Source of the DNA: Microbispora hainanensis | GTDB taxonomy: Bacteria > Actinomycetota > Actinomycetes > Streptosporangiales > Streptosporangiaceae | Assembly: GCF_036186745.1 (NCBI RefSeq) | Contig: NZ_CP108086.1 | Coordinates: 5,270,001 to 5,334,000 of the forward strand | Length of the DNA stretch: 64,000 bases | Reading direction: 5' to 3' | Shown: piece by piece, positions 1-10,550 of the stretch | Position numbering within the stretch: position 1 is the stretch's first letter | Layout: every line of letters begins with the position of its first letter | Notes under the pieces: generated by a model | The model's database searches: none | Seen by the model: only the letters and a program-made list of their open reading frames with translations | Told to the model about the DNA's origin: nothing | Made by a program: the position numbers and the translations under genes

Positions 1-2333
<2,333 letters not shown>

Positions 2334-2401
2334 CGCCGATGCGAATCACCGCGTCCGTTTCCGCGACCGTTTCCGCACAGGGATAGAGGGGGGTTACACC
2401 G

Positions 2402-3886
2402 TTGGCTGACCCGAAGGGGTTCCTGACACACGGGCGTGAGCTGCCGGCGCGCCGCCCGGTCGACGTTCGCATCCGCGACTGGCGCGAGGTCTACGAGGAC
2501 TTCCCCCGGCCCGCGCTCACCAAGCAGGCCGCGCGCTGCATGGACTGCGGCATCCCGTTCTGCCACAACGGCTGCCCGCTGGGGAACCTCATCCCCGAGT
2601 GGAACGACCTCGTCTACCGCGACGACTGGCGTGAGGCGATCGAGCGGCTGCACGCGACCAACAACTTCCCGGAGTTCACCGGCCGCCTGTGCCCCGCGCC
2701 GTGCGAGTCGGCGTGCGTCCTCGGCATCAACTCCGACCCGGTCGCGATCAAGCGGGTCGAGGTCGAGATCATCGACCGCGCCTTCGCCGAGGGCTGGGTC
2801 ACGCCGCAGCCGCCCGCGGCCAGGACGGGCAGGAAGGTCGCGGTCGTCGGCTCTGGCCCGGCCGGTCTCGCCGCCGCGCAGCAGCTCACCCGCGCCGGGC
2901 ACGACGTGGTCGTGTTCGAGCGGGCCGACCGGATCGGCGGGCTGCTCCGCTACGGCATCCCCGAGTTCAAGATGGAGAAGCGGCACGTCGACCGCCGCAT
3001 CGCCCAGATGGAGGCCGAGGGCACCGAGTTCCGCACCGGCGTCGACGTCGGCGTGGACGTCACGGCGGCGCAGCTCCGCGAGGAGTTCGACGCGGTCGTG
3101 CTGGCGGGCGGCGCCACGGCGTGGCGCGACCTGCCGGTGCCCGGCCGCGAGCTCAAGGGCGTCTACCAGGCGATGGAGTATCTCCCGCCGGCCAACAAGG
3201 CGCAGCACGGCGACTTCCCCGAGTCGCCGATCTCCGCGAAGGGCAAGCACGTCGTCGTGATCGGCGGCGGCGACACCGGCGCCGACTGCATCGGCACGGC
3301 GATCCGCCAGGGGGCTTTGTCGGTCACCCAGCTGGAGATCATGCCGAAGCCGCCGGCGACGCGTCCGGGCAGCCAGCCGTGGCCGACCTACCCGATGCTG
3401 TTCAAGATGGAGAGCGCGCACGAGGAGCTGGAGGCCGGGGCGGGCGACCGCGTCTACGCGGTGTCCACCACCGAGTTCGTCGGCGACGACGAGGGCAACG
3501 TGCGGGCGCTGCGCCTGGTCGAGGTCGAGGGCCCGGCGGCGGGCTTCAAGCCGATCCCCGGCACCGAGCGGGAGATCCCGGCCGAGCTGGTGACGCTCGC
3601 CATGGGCTTCCTCGGCCCCGAGAAGGGCCCGCTGCTGAACGACCTCGCGGCGCTGTCCGGCGACCCGGAGTCGTTCTTCGACGCCCGGGGCAACGTGGCC
3701 AGGAACGCGTCGTACGCGACATCGGTCGAGGGCGTGTTCGCGGCCGGCGACATGGGCCGCGGCCAGTCGCTGATCGTCTGGGCGATCGCCGAGGGCCGTT
3801 CGGCCGCGGCGGCGGTGGACAGCTATCTGAGCGGGCGGACCGTGCTGCCCGTTCCCATCCCTCCGACGGCGCGCCCCCTCGTCTGA
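2402..3886 (+). CDS. gltD: Glutamate synthase small subunit
   Basis: The beta subunit passes electrons from NADPH through FAD and 4Fe-4S centres to GltB. The N-terminal domain has the two cysteine clusters CMDCGIPFCHNGCP and CPAPCESAC that ligate 4Fe-4S clusters. Two Rossmann dinucleotide-binding motifs follow: VGSGPAGLAAA for FAD and VIGGGDTGADC for NADPH. Length, 494 residues, is normal. The start is a TTG at 2402, chosen because MADPKGFLTHGRELP is the usual GltD N-terminus and a G-rich ribosome site (GAGGGGGG) lies upstream. It follows gltB in the same operon and is followed by a strong hairpin at 3896-3934. Confidence 0.96.
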   Translation: MADPKGFLTHGRELPARRPVDVRIRDWREVYEDFPRPALTKQAARCMDCGIPFCHNGCPLGNLIPEWNDLVYRDDWREAIERLHATNNFPEFTGRLCPAPCESACVLGINSDPVAIKRVEVEIIDRAFAEGWVTPQPPAARTGRKVAVVGSGPAGLAAAQQLTRAGHDVVVFERADRIGGLLRYGIPEFKMEKRHVDRRIAQMEAEGTEFRTGVDVGVDVTAAQLREEFDAVVLAGGATAWRDLPVPGRELKGVYQAMEYLPPANKAQHGDFPESPISAKGKHVVVIGGGDTGADCIGTAIRQGALSVTQLEIMPKPPATRPGSQPWPTYPMLFKMESAHEELEAGAGDRVYAVSTTEFVGDDEGNVRALRLVEVEGPAAGFKPIPGTEREIPAELVTLAMGFLGPEKGPLLNDLAALSGDPESFFDARGNVARNASYATSVEGVFAAGDMGRGQSLIVWAIAEGRSAAAAVDSYLSGRTVLPVPIPPTARPLV

Positions 3887-3895
3887 GACGTGATC

Positions 3896-3934
3896 CACCG
3901 GCCGTGGTCCCAGGGGACCGGACCACGGCCGGTG
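3896..3934 (+). terminator. Hairpin terminator after gltD
   Basis: Perfect 15-bp inverted repeat (arms 3896-3910 and 3920-3934, CACCGGCCGTGGTCC and its complement) with a 9-base loop, starting ten bases after the gltD stop. There is no T-run, which is common for actinobacterial terminators. It probably ends the gltBD transcript. Confidence 0.8.
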
Positions 3935-4065
3935 TGGGCATTTAGGGGATAAAACGGGCATATCCCAATTCGGTGGCCGGGTTGCGAGCGCGTACGGCTG
4001 CCGGGAGGATGCTGAGCCCGTATCGAGGGGCCCCGGCACCGGGTGCCCGCAATCGAGGAGGATCG

Positions 4066-5748
4066 TTGCACGCACGGGGGCGGCTCGCCGGGGCCATCAT
4101 GTCCATCACGCTGCTCGGCGGGCTGGGGGCCGCGGGACTGCCGGGGGCGGCGACCGCGTCCGAACCCGCGCAGAACTACCTGGTCTTCTACAAGGACGGC
4201 GGCAGCGACGCCGCGCAGCGGGCGGTCGAGGCAGCCGGAGCGACCATCCAGGCGCGGGACGACAAGCTCGGTTACTTCGTCGTGCGCACGACCGATCCCG
4301 AGCGGATCGGCGCCGATCCCTCCGTGGTCGGCGTCACGCTCGACCGTCCCATCGGCAGGACCGCCGACGTGCCCGTCGCGCCGCGCGCGAAGCACGCCGG
4401 GCCGGCCCCGAAGCACGTCCGGGCGGCCCCGAAGCATGCGGCCCCGAAGCAAGCGGCCCCGAAGCAAGCGGCACAGGGGGGCGACCCGCTCTCGGACCGC
4501 CAGTGGGACATGAAGATGATCGGCGCCACCCCCACCGGGTCGTACGCCAAGGCCCGGGGCAGCCACAAGGTGCTGGTGGGCGTCATCGACACCGGCATCG
4601 ACGGCAATCACCCCGACATCGCGCCCAACTTCAACCGGGCGCTCAGCCGCAACTTCGTGATCGACCAGCCCTTCGACGAGAACGGCAAGCCGCTCGACGG
4701 GCCCTGCGAGCACGCGGGCTGCAAGGACCCGGCCGACGTCGACGACGACGGCCACGGCACCCATGTCGCGAGCACGATCGGTTCGCCGATCAACGGCATC
4801 GGCGTCGCCGGGGTCGCCCCCGACGTGTCGCTGGTCAACCTCCGCGCCGGCACCGACTCGGGCTTCTTCTTCCTCAAGCCCACCATGGACGCCCTGGAGT
4901 ACGCCGCCGACGTCGGCGTCGACGTGGTAAACATGAGCTTCTACGTCGACCCCTGGACGTTCAACTGCGCGAGCAACCCGAGCGACACGACCAGGGAGAG
5001 CCTTGAGCAGCGGGGGATCCTGGAGGGCATGCGCCGCGCGGTCAGGTACGCCTACACGCGCGGCGTCACGCTCGTCAGCGCGATCGGCAACGAGAGCCTC
5101 GACCTCGGCAAGGTGAAGACCGACACCTCCAGCCCCGACTTCCCCAAGGGCTCGGAGAAGAAGCGGATCATCGACAACACCTGCCTCAACGTCCCGGCCG
5201 AGCTCGACGGCGTCATCTCGGTGTCCTCCGTCGGCCCCAGCGGGCGCAAGGCGCCGTACTCCGACTACGGCGTCGAGCAGACCGACATCTCCGCGCCCGG
5301 CGGCGACCTGTTCGACGGCGGCACCGATCTCAAGGGCGTGAGCCGGGAGATCCTGGCCGCCGCCCCCGAGCACGTGCTGCGCGCCAGGGGCCTGCTGTTC
5401 GCCGACGGCAAGCCGAAGACGTCGTCGGTGGTCCGCGACTGCCAGGGCGGCAAGTGCGCCTACTACCAGTACCTGGAGGGCACCTCCATGGCCGCGCCGC
5501 ACGTCACCGGGGTGGCAGCGCTGATCATCGGCCGGTTCGGCAAGCCGGGCAGGGGCGGGCTGCAGATGGACCCCGCGCAGGTGGAGCGCCTGCTGTACGC
5601 GACGGCGACCCCGAAGGGCTGCCCGACGCCCCGCACCTACCGCTACAGCACGGGCGAGAGCCAGGTCTGCGAGGGGCCCACGGCGAAGAACGGCTTCTTC
5701 GGGCACGGTCTGGTCAATGCCGCCCGAGCCGCCACCGTCACGTCCTGA
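4066..5748 (+). CDS. Secreted S8 (subtilisin-like) serine protease
   Basis: A preproenzyme of 560 residues. The TTG at 4066 is chosen because AGGAGG (4056-4061) stands four bases before it and it opens directly into a signal peptide (basic HARGR, hydrophobic run, cleavage near ATA-SEP); an in-frame GTG at 3973 would put 31 extra residues before the signal. An inhibitor-like propeptide (about residues 33-105) is followed by a short Lys/Ala/Pro repeat (APKHAAPKQAAPKQ), then the catalytic domain. The triad is Asp175 in VIDTGIDG, His233 in DGHGTHVAS and Ser474 in GTSMAAPHV. There is no C-terminal anchor, so it is probably released. Its substrate cannot be told from sequence. It is flanked by hairpins and seems to be monocistronic. 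Confidence 0.93.
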   Translation: MHARGRLAGAIMSITLLGGLGAAGLPGAATASEPAQNYLVFYKDGGSDAAQRAVEAAGATIQARDDKLGYFVVRTTDPERIGADPSVVGVTLDRPIGRTADVPVAPRAKHAGPAPKHVRAAPKHAAPKQAAPKQAAQGGDPLSDRQWDMKMIGATPTGSYAKARGSHKVLVGVIDTGIDGNHPDIAPNFNRALSRNFVIDQPFDENGKPLDGPCEHAGCKDPADVDDDGHGTHVASTIGSPINGIGVAGVAPDVSLVNLRAGTDSGFFFLKPTMDALEYAADVGVDVVNMSFYVDPWTFNCASNPSDTTRESLEQRGILEGMRRAVRYAYTRGVTLVSAIGNESLDLGKVKTDTSSPDFPKGSEKKRIIDNTCLNVPAELDGVISVSSVGPSGRKAPYSDYGVEQTDISAPGGDLFDGGTDLKGVSREILAAAPEHVLRARGLLFADGKPKTSSVVRDCQGGKCAYYQYLEGTSMAAPHVTGVAALIIGRFGKPGRGGLQMDPAQVERLLYATATPKGCPTPRTYRYSTGESQVCEGPTAKNGFFGHGLVNAARAATVTS

Positions 5749-5793
5749 GCGGCCTCCTGGGCCGTTTCCAGGGCCGCCTGAGTACGCGTCTGA

Positions 5794-5821
5794 GTAGCCC
5801 GCCGGATGTCCGGCGGGCTAC
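5794..5821 (+). terminator. Hairpin terminator after the S8 protease gene
   Basis: Perfect 12-bp inverted repeat, GTAGCCCGCCGG (5794-5805) and its complement (5810-5821), around an ATGT loop, 45 bases after the protease stop. Confidence 0.75.
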
Positions 5822-5855
5822 GGGGGCCTACCCTCCTCCGCGAGGAGGGCAGAGC

Positions 5856-6272
5856 ATGATCTACGGGCTGGTCTGGCAGGCCACGATGGTGGTGCACTTC
5901 GTCGTCATCGCCTACATCGCCCTGGGCGGCTTCCTCGCCTGGTGGCGGCCCCGGCTGATCTGGCCGCACCTCGCGCTGGCCGCCTGGGGCCTGGTGCAGC
6001 TCACCGGGCTCGTGGAGTGCCCGCTGACCGCGCTGGAGAACTGGGCGCGGGCCAGGGCGGGGGAGGGCGGGCTGCTGCCGGGCGGCTTCATCGACACCTA
6101 CATCGAGGGCGTCGTCTATCCGGAGGCGTACGTGTGGCACGTGCGGCTGGCGGTGATCGCCGTCGTGCTCGCCTCCTGGGCGGGGCTCGCGATCAGGATC
6201 CGCCGACGCCGCACACGTCCTGCGCGTACGACAGGAACGTCTGCTGCACCGGAGCCGGAGGCGTCGCGATGA
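5856..6272 (+). CDS. DUF2784 family membrane protein
   Basis: A 138-residue protein of the DUF2784 family, whose function is not known. The family signature is visible: ECPLTALENWAR followed by GGFIDTYIEGVVYP. Three or four membrane segments are predicted, around residues 5-27, 32-50 and 100-121, with an Arg-rich cytoplasmic tail. The start is the ATG at 5856, with GAGGAGG just upstream. The 3' end runs 80 bases into the convergent lipoprotein gene at 6193, so the last 26 residues (Arg/Thr/Ala-rich) are encoded opposite that gene's end. Confidence 0.82.
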   Translation: MIYGLVWQATMVVHFVVIAYIALGGFLAWWRPRLIWPHLALAAWGLVQLTGLVECPLTALENWARARAGEGGLLPGGFIDTYIEGVVYPEAYVWHVRLAVIAVVLASWAGLAIRIRRRRTRPARTTGTSAAPEPEASR

Positions 6273-7047
6273 GGTAGCGCTTCTCGCCGCCGCCCACGGT
6301 GCCGTAGACCGGGAACAGGTAGGCCTTCTTGGCCTCGGCGAAGGCGTGCCAGTCGCAGCGCATGGGGGTGATCTCCACCGGGATCTCCAGCCGGGTGGCG
6401 TCCGCCGCGAGCACCGCCACCGGCCGGCTCTTGCCGGAGCGGGGCAGCATCGTGTAATGCGTGGTGGCGCCGAGCTCGTCGATGGTGACCGGCTCGGAGC
6501 CGCCCTTCCTGGTGACGACGAGGTTCCCGTGGAGGATCCGGCCCGCGCGGGTCCAGGTGTCCCCGAAGGTCACGTCCACCGACTGGCGCAGGATGTAGGC
6601 CCCGCACTCGGCCTTCACCAGCCCGTCCAGCGTGGGATCGGGGTGGTGGACCGGGAACTCCACCTTGTGCAGGGCGCCGTCGCCGACCTGGATGTGCGCC
6701 ACCACCGTGGCCGGGCGCACCGGCGGGATCTTCTCCGGGTCGCAGCGCGCCTCGCCGTACGGGATCCGCAGGTCCGTACGCGGCGTCTTGCCGAGGGTGG
6801 TGTCCACGGGGGCCGGCGGGAGCGTCGCGAACGAGTCCGTGACGAGCTGGACGTCCTGGAAGCGCACCCGCGTGGTGGTGTCGTTGCGCACGGACACCTC
6901 GAGCTCATGGGATGTCTCGTCGCTGCGCCACTGGTTGAGCGACACCGAAACACCCATCGGCGGCGCTGCCGATTCGGTAGCCTGTCCTGCGCACGCGGCC
7001 AGGGTGAACAGCGCCGTTATTGCCCCCCAAGTCCGGGTACGTCCCAT
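6193..7047 (-). CDS. Putative lipoprotein of unknown function
   Basis: A 284-residue exported protein. The ATG at 7047 is chosen because it begins a signal peptide with a lipobox, LFTLAACAGQ, and because a TAGCCT -10 box (7061-7056) lies eight bases upstream, which suggests a leaderless mRNA. The mature part has no transmembrane segment and looks beta-rich (alternating polar and hydrophobic residues, e.g. SHELEVSVRND), like an immunoglobulin-type fold. I do not recognise a named family. It is divergent from pyk and overlaps the DUF2784 gene tail to tail. Confidence 0.7.
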   Translation of the reverse strand: MGRTRTWGAITALFTLAACAGQATESAAPPMGVSVSLNQWRSDETSHELEVSVRNDTTTRVRFQDVQLVTDSFATLPPAPVDTTLGKTPRTDLRIPYGEARCDPEKIPPVRPATVVAHIQVGDGALHKVEFPVHHPDPTLDGLVKAECGAYILRQSVDVTFGDTWTRAGRILHGNLVVTRKGGSEPVTIDELGATTHYTMLPRSGKSRPVAVLAADATRLEIPVEITPMRCDWHAFAEAKKAYLFPVYGTVGGGEKRYLIATPPAPVQQTFLSYAQDVCGVGGS

Positions 7048-7155
7048 GGCTGCCAAGGCTAGGGCACGCGGGTGATCGCGTGAAGTGTCTGAACATTTGG
7101 CGACAGCTGTGTGCGCCCGTCTCTGCAAGTGGTCTGTACCAATTAGGGTAGTGCT
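7048..7155. promoter_or_regulatory. Divergent promoter region, lipoprotein gene / pyk
   Basis: Two opposed -10-like hexamers lie at the edges of this 108-base gap: TAGCCT on - (7061-7056), eight bases before the lipoprotein ATG, and TAGGGT on + (7144-7149), six bases before the pyk GTG. Both spacings fit transcription starting at or next to the start codon. No ribosome site is seen for either gene. No convincing -35 element is visible. Confidence 0.5.
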
Positions 7156-8589
7156 GTGAGTCGTCGAGCAAAGATCGTCTGTACCCTCGGGCCCGCCACC
7201 TCCTCACCGGAGCGCCTACGCGAGCTCATCAAGGCGGGGATGAACGTCGCCCGCTTCAACCTCTCGCACGGCAGCCACGAGTTGCACAAGGAGGTGTTCG
7301 ACCGGGTCAGAGCCGCCGCCGACGAGCTGGGCTGCGCCGTGGGCGTCCTCGCCGACCTCCAGGGTCCCAAGATCCGCGTCGGACGTTTCGCCTCCGGTCC
7401 CGTACGGCTCGGCTTCGGCGACGTCTTCACGATCACGACCGAGGACGTCCCCGGAGACCGGGACATCGTCTCCACGACCTACGCGGGCCTGCCGGGCGAC
7501 GTCAAGCCCGGCGACACGATCCTCGTGGACGACGGACGGCTGAACCTCGAGGTGACCGCGGTCGAGGGGCCGCGCGTCGTCACCCGCGTGGTCATCGGCG
7601 GCATGATCTCCGACAACAAGGGCCTCAACCTCCCCGGCGTCGCCGTCAGCGCCCCGGCGCTCACGGAGAAGGACGAGGAGGACCTGCGCTGGGCCCTGCG
7701 CACCGGCTTCGACATGATCGCCCTGTCGTTCGTCCGGTCGCCGGACGACGCCGCGCTGGTCCACGGGATCATGGAGGAGGAGGGCGTCAGGCTCCCGCTC
7801 CTCGCCAAGATCGAGAAGCCGCAGGCCGTCGACCGCCTCGAAGAGATCGTGGACGCCTTCGACGGCGTGATGGTCGCCCGCGGCGACCTCGGCGTCGAGC
7901 TGCCGCTTGAGCAGGTGCCGATCGTCCAGCGCCGCATCATCGAGCTGTGCCGCGAGAAGGCCCACCCGGTCATCGTGGCCACCCAGATGCTCGACTCGAT
8001 GATGAGCGCCCCCCGGCCGACCCGCGCCGAGGCGTCCGACGTCGCGTACGCCGTGATGGACGGCGCGGACGCGGTCATGCTGTCCGGCGAGACCTCGGTG
8101 GGCAACTACCCGATCGAGTCGGTCTCCACGATGGCCCGCATCGCGGTAGCCGCCGAGAGCACCACGCTGCAGGCCACCCACACGCTGGACCGCCTGCCCG
8201 AGACGACAGGCGGGGCCATCGCCCGCGCCGCCGCCGAGGTCGGCGCGATCGTCGGGGCCAAGGCCCTGGTGGCGTTCACGATGTCCGGCGAGACCGCCCG
8301 GCGGCTGGCCCGCTATCGCTCGCCGATCCCGCTGCTGGCGTTCACCTCCAACCCGCAGGTGCGCGGCCAGCTCGCGCTGACGTGGGGCGTGGAGACGTTC
8401 GAGGTGCCGTTCGTGCACCACACCGACGACATGGTCCGCCAGGTCGAGGCCTCGCTGCTGTCGCTCGGCGTCTGTGAGAAGGGCGACAAGGTCGTCGTCG
8501 TGGCGGGGTCGCCGCCCGGCAACCACGGCTCCACCAACGCCCTGCGCGTCCACACCATCGGTTCGGCGGTCGCCCACCCGTCGAGCTGA
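7156..8589 (+). CDS. pyk: Pyruvate kinase
   Basis: Converts phosphoenolpyruvate and ADP to pyruvate and ATP, the last step of glycolysis. The 477-residue length is normal. Visible hallmarks are CTLGPATSS and MNVARFNLSHG at the N-terminus, KIEKPQAV with the catalytic lysine, ARGDLGVELP with metal ligands, ATQMLDSM and DAVMLSGETS. A C-terminal allosteric domain is present (residues about 350-477). The start is GTG 7156, with no ribosome site but a TAGGGT box six bases upstream. In Streptomyces a pyk gene also lies near pdtaR and the liv genes (recollection), matching this locus. A hairpin at 8605-8639 follows. Confidence 0.97.
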   Translation: MSRRAKIVCTLGPATSSPERLRELIKAGMNVARFNLSHGSHELHKEVFDRVRAAADELGCAVGVLADLQGPKIRVGRFASGPVRLGFGDVFTITTEDVPGDRDIVSTTYAGLPGDVKPGDTILVDDGRLNLEVTAVEGPRVVTRVVIGGMISDNKGLNLPGVAVSAPALTEKDEEDLRWALRTGFDMIALSFVRSPDDAALVHGIMEEEGVRLPLLAKIEKPQAVDRLEEIVDAFDGVMVARGDLGVELPLEQVPIVQRRIIELCREKAHPVIVATQMLDSMMSAPRPTRAEASDVAYAVMDGADAVMLSGETSVGNYPIESVSTMARIAVAAESTTLQATHTLDRLPETTGGAIARAAAEVGAIVGAKALVAFTMSGETARRLARYRSPIPLLAFTSNPQVRGQLALTWGVETFEVPFVHHTDDMVRQVEASLLSLGVCEKGDKVVVVAGSPPGNHGSTNALRVHTIGSAVAHPSS

Positions 8590-8604
8590 CCTCCCGGCGC
8601 ACGC

Positions 8605-8639
8605 CCGGGTGCCCGGGCCGCATGACCTGGGGCACCCGG
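8605..8639 (+). terminator. Hairpin terminator after pyk
   Basis: Ten-bp perfect arms, CCGGGTGCCC (8605-8614) and GGGCACCCGG (8630-8639), with a 15-base loop, beginning 16 bases after the pyk stop. No T-run. Confidence 0.6.
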
Positions 8640-8756
8640 CGGCGGGGGAAAACCCCTTGAAGGCGCGGCGTCCTTCGACGGAGCATGGCAGGATCGAGTC
8701 GACCTTTCCTGTCAGATGCCGTCGTGCCGGATGCCGGAGGAGCGCTGCGCCCGTTG

Positions 8757-10550
8757 ATGGACTCCCCCCAGGACCCCGGGCCCGGCGCGAGCGGCGGCAC
8801 TGGTCACAGACCATGGCACTCGCTGTGGCGACTGCGGTCCTACCTGCGCCCGTACGTGCGCAGCCTGGTGGTGAGCTGGGTAGCCGCGCTGCTCGGGATC
8901 GCCGCGGGCACGGTGATCCCGCTGGTGAGCAAGGAGATCATCGACGGCCCGGTGGCCCACGGGGACCTCGGCGGGCTGGTCCCGCTCGGGTTGCTGGCCG
9001 TCGGCCTCGGCGTCGCCGAGGCCGTTCTCACGTTCGTACGCCGCTGGTCGCAGGCCGGTCCGGTCCTCGGCCTGGAGACCGCGATCCGCGACGACCTCTA
9101 CCGGCATCTCCAGCGGCTGCCGATGAGCTTCCACGACGGATGGCAGTCGGGGCAACTGCTGTCGAGGGCGACGACGGACCTGTCGACGATCCGCAGGTTC
9201 CTCGGCTTCGGCATGCTGTTCCTGATCATGAACATCCTGCAGCTCACCGCGGTCACCGTGGTGCTGCTGCGGATGCACTGGCCGCTCGGCCTGCTCGTCG
9301 CCGTCTCCGCCGTCCCGATCGTGGCCCTGTCACTGCGTTTCGAGCGGCGCTACAGGGTCGTCTCCCGGCAGGTGCAGGACCAGCAGGGCGACCTCGCCAC
9401 GCTGGTCGAGGAGTCGGCCGTGGGCATCCGCACGGTCAAGGCGTTCGGGCGGCGCGAGCACGTGTTCGGGACCTTCGCCGCCGCCGCCCGCGAGATCCGC
9501 CGCACCTCGCTGGCGAAGGTGCGGCTGGCCTCCCGGTTCTTCACCTTCCTCGAAGTCGTGCCGAACGTCACGCTCGCCCTCGTCCTCCTGCTCGGCGCGA
9601 TCGCGGTCGGCGCCGGCGCGCTGACGCTCGGCACCCTGGTCGCGTTCACCACACTGGTGCTCCAGCTCGTGTGGCCGGTCGCCTCGCTCGGCTACATCCT
9701 CACGATGGGCCAGGAGGCCATGACCTCCGCCGACCGGGTGATCGAGGTGCTCGACACGGTGCCCGCGATCAGCGGCGGCCCGGCCGTCATCGAGCGTCCG
9801 CGCGGCCACGTGCGCTTCGAAGGCGTAGGGTTCCGCTTCCCCGGCGCCGACCGGCCGGTGCTGCGCGACGTGTGGCTGGAGGTGCGGCCGGGGGAGACCG
9901 TCGCCCTCGTCGGGGCCACCGGGTCGGGCAAGACGACGCTCACCGCGCTCGTGCCCCGCCTGCTCGACGTCACCGAGGGCCGTGTCACCGTGGACGGGCA
10001 CGACGTGCGCGACCTGTCGCTGACCTCACTGCGCTCGGTGGTCGCCACCGCGTTCGAGGAGCCGACGCTGTTCTCCATGAGCGTCCGCGAGAACGTGACG
10101 CTAGGCCACGGGCACGCCACCGAGGACGAGATCCGGCAGGCCCTGGAGATCGCGCAGGCGACGTTCGCGTACGACCTGCCGTGGGGGCTCGACACCCGCA
10201 TCGGCGAGCAGGGGATGTCGCTGTCGGGCGGTCAGCGGCAGCGGCTCGCGCTGGCCAGGGCCGTCCTCGGCAGGCCGCGGGTGCTCGTCCTCGACGACAC
10301 CCTGTCGGCGCTCGACGTGGAGACCGAGGCGCTGGTCGAGGAGGCGCTGCGGCGGGTGCTCGCCGAGGCGACCGGCATCGTCGTGGCCCACCGCGCCTCG
10401 ACCGTGCTGCTCGCCGACCGGGTCGCGCTGCTGCGCGACGGCACCGTCACCCACGTCGGCCGCCACGGCGACCTGCTGTCGGTCGTGCCGGAATATCGCG
10501 AACTGCTCGCCCAGGACGCCGACCTCGACCCCGAGGGATCGATGCGATGA
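8757..10550 (+). CDS. ABC exporter half-transporter (permease fused to ATPase), first of pair
   Basis: A type IV ABC exporter subunit: six membrane helices (about residues 35-300), then an ATPase domain with Walker A GATGSGKTT, signature LSGGQRQR and Walker B VLVLDDTLSA. After Walker B the usual catalytic Glu is Asp (LVLDDT), so this half probably carries the weaker, non-canonical ATP site of a heterodimer. The second half-transporter begins at 10547, overlapping the stop as ATGA, so the two are translated together and likely form one heterodimeric exporter of the bacterial multidrug type. The start is uncertain: ATG 8757 gives a compact N-terminus, while an upstream in-frame ATG at 8685 would add 24 residues. 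The substrate is unknown. Confidence 0.92.
   Translation: MDSPQDPGPGASGGTGHRPWHSLWRLRSYLRPYVRSLVVSWVAALLGIAAGTVIPLVSKEIIDGPVAHGDLGGLVPLGLLAVGLGVAEAVLTFVRRWSQAGPVLGLETAIRDDLYRHLQRLPMSFHDGWQSGQLLSRATTDLSTIRRFLGFGMLFLIMNILQLTAVTVVLLRMHWPLGLLVAVSAVPIVALSLRFERRYRVVSRQVQDQQGDLATLVEESAVGIRTVKAFGRREHVFGTFAAAAREIRRTSLAKVRLASRFFTFLEVVPNVTLALVLLLGAIAVGAGALTLGTLVAFTTLVLQLVWPVASLGYILTMGQEAMTSADRVIEVLDTVPAISGGPAVIERPRGHVRFEGVGFRFPGADRPVLRDVWLEVRPGETVALVGATGSGKTTLTALVPRLLDVTEGRVTVDGHDVRDLSLTSLRSVVATAFEEPTLFSMSVRENVTLGHGHATEDEIRQALEIAQATFAYDLPWGLDTRIGEQGMSLSGGQRQRLALARAVLGRPRVLVLDDTLSALDVETEALVEEALRRVLAEATGIVVAHRASTVLLADRVALLRDGTVTHVGRHGDLLSVVPEYRELLAQDADLDPEGSMR

Noticed and set aside
8474..10546. N-terminal extension of the second ABC exporter half into the first gene
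   Set aside because: It lies out of frame under the first half-transporter, whose domains are complete; the ATGA start at 10547 with a normal N-terminus is clearly better.
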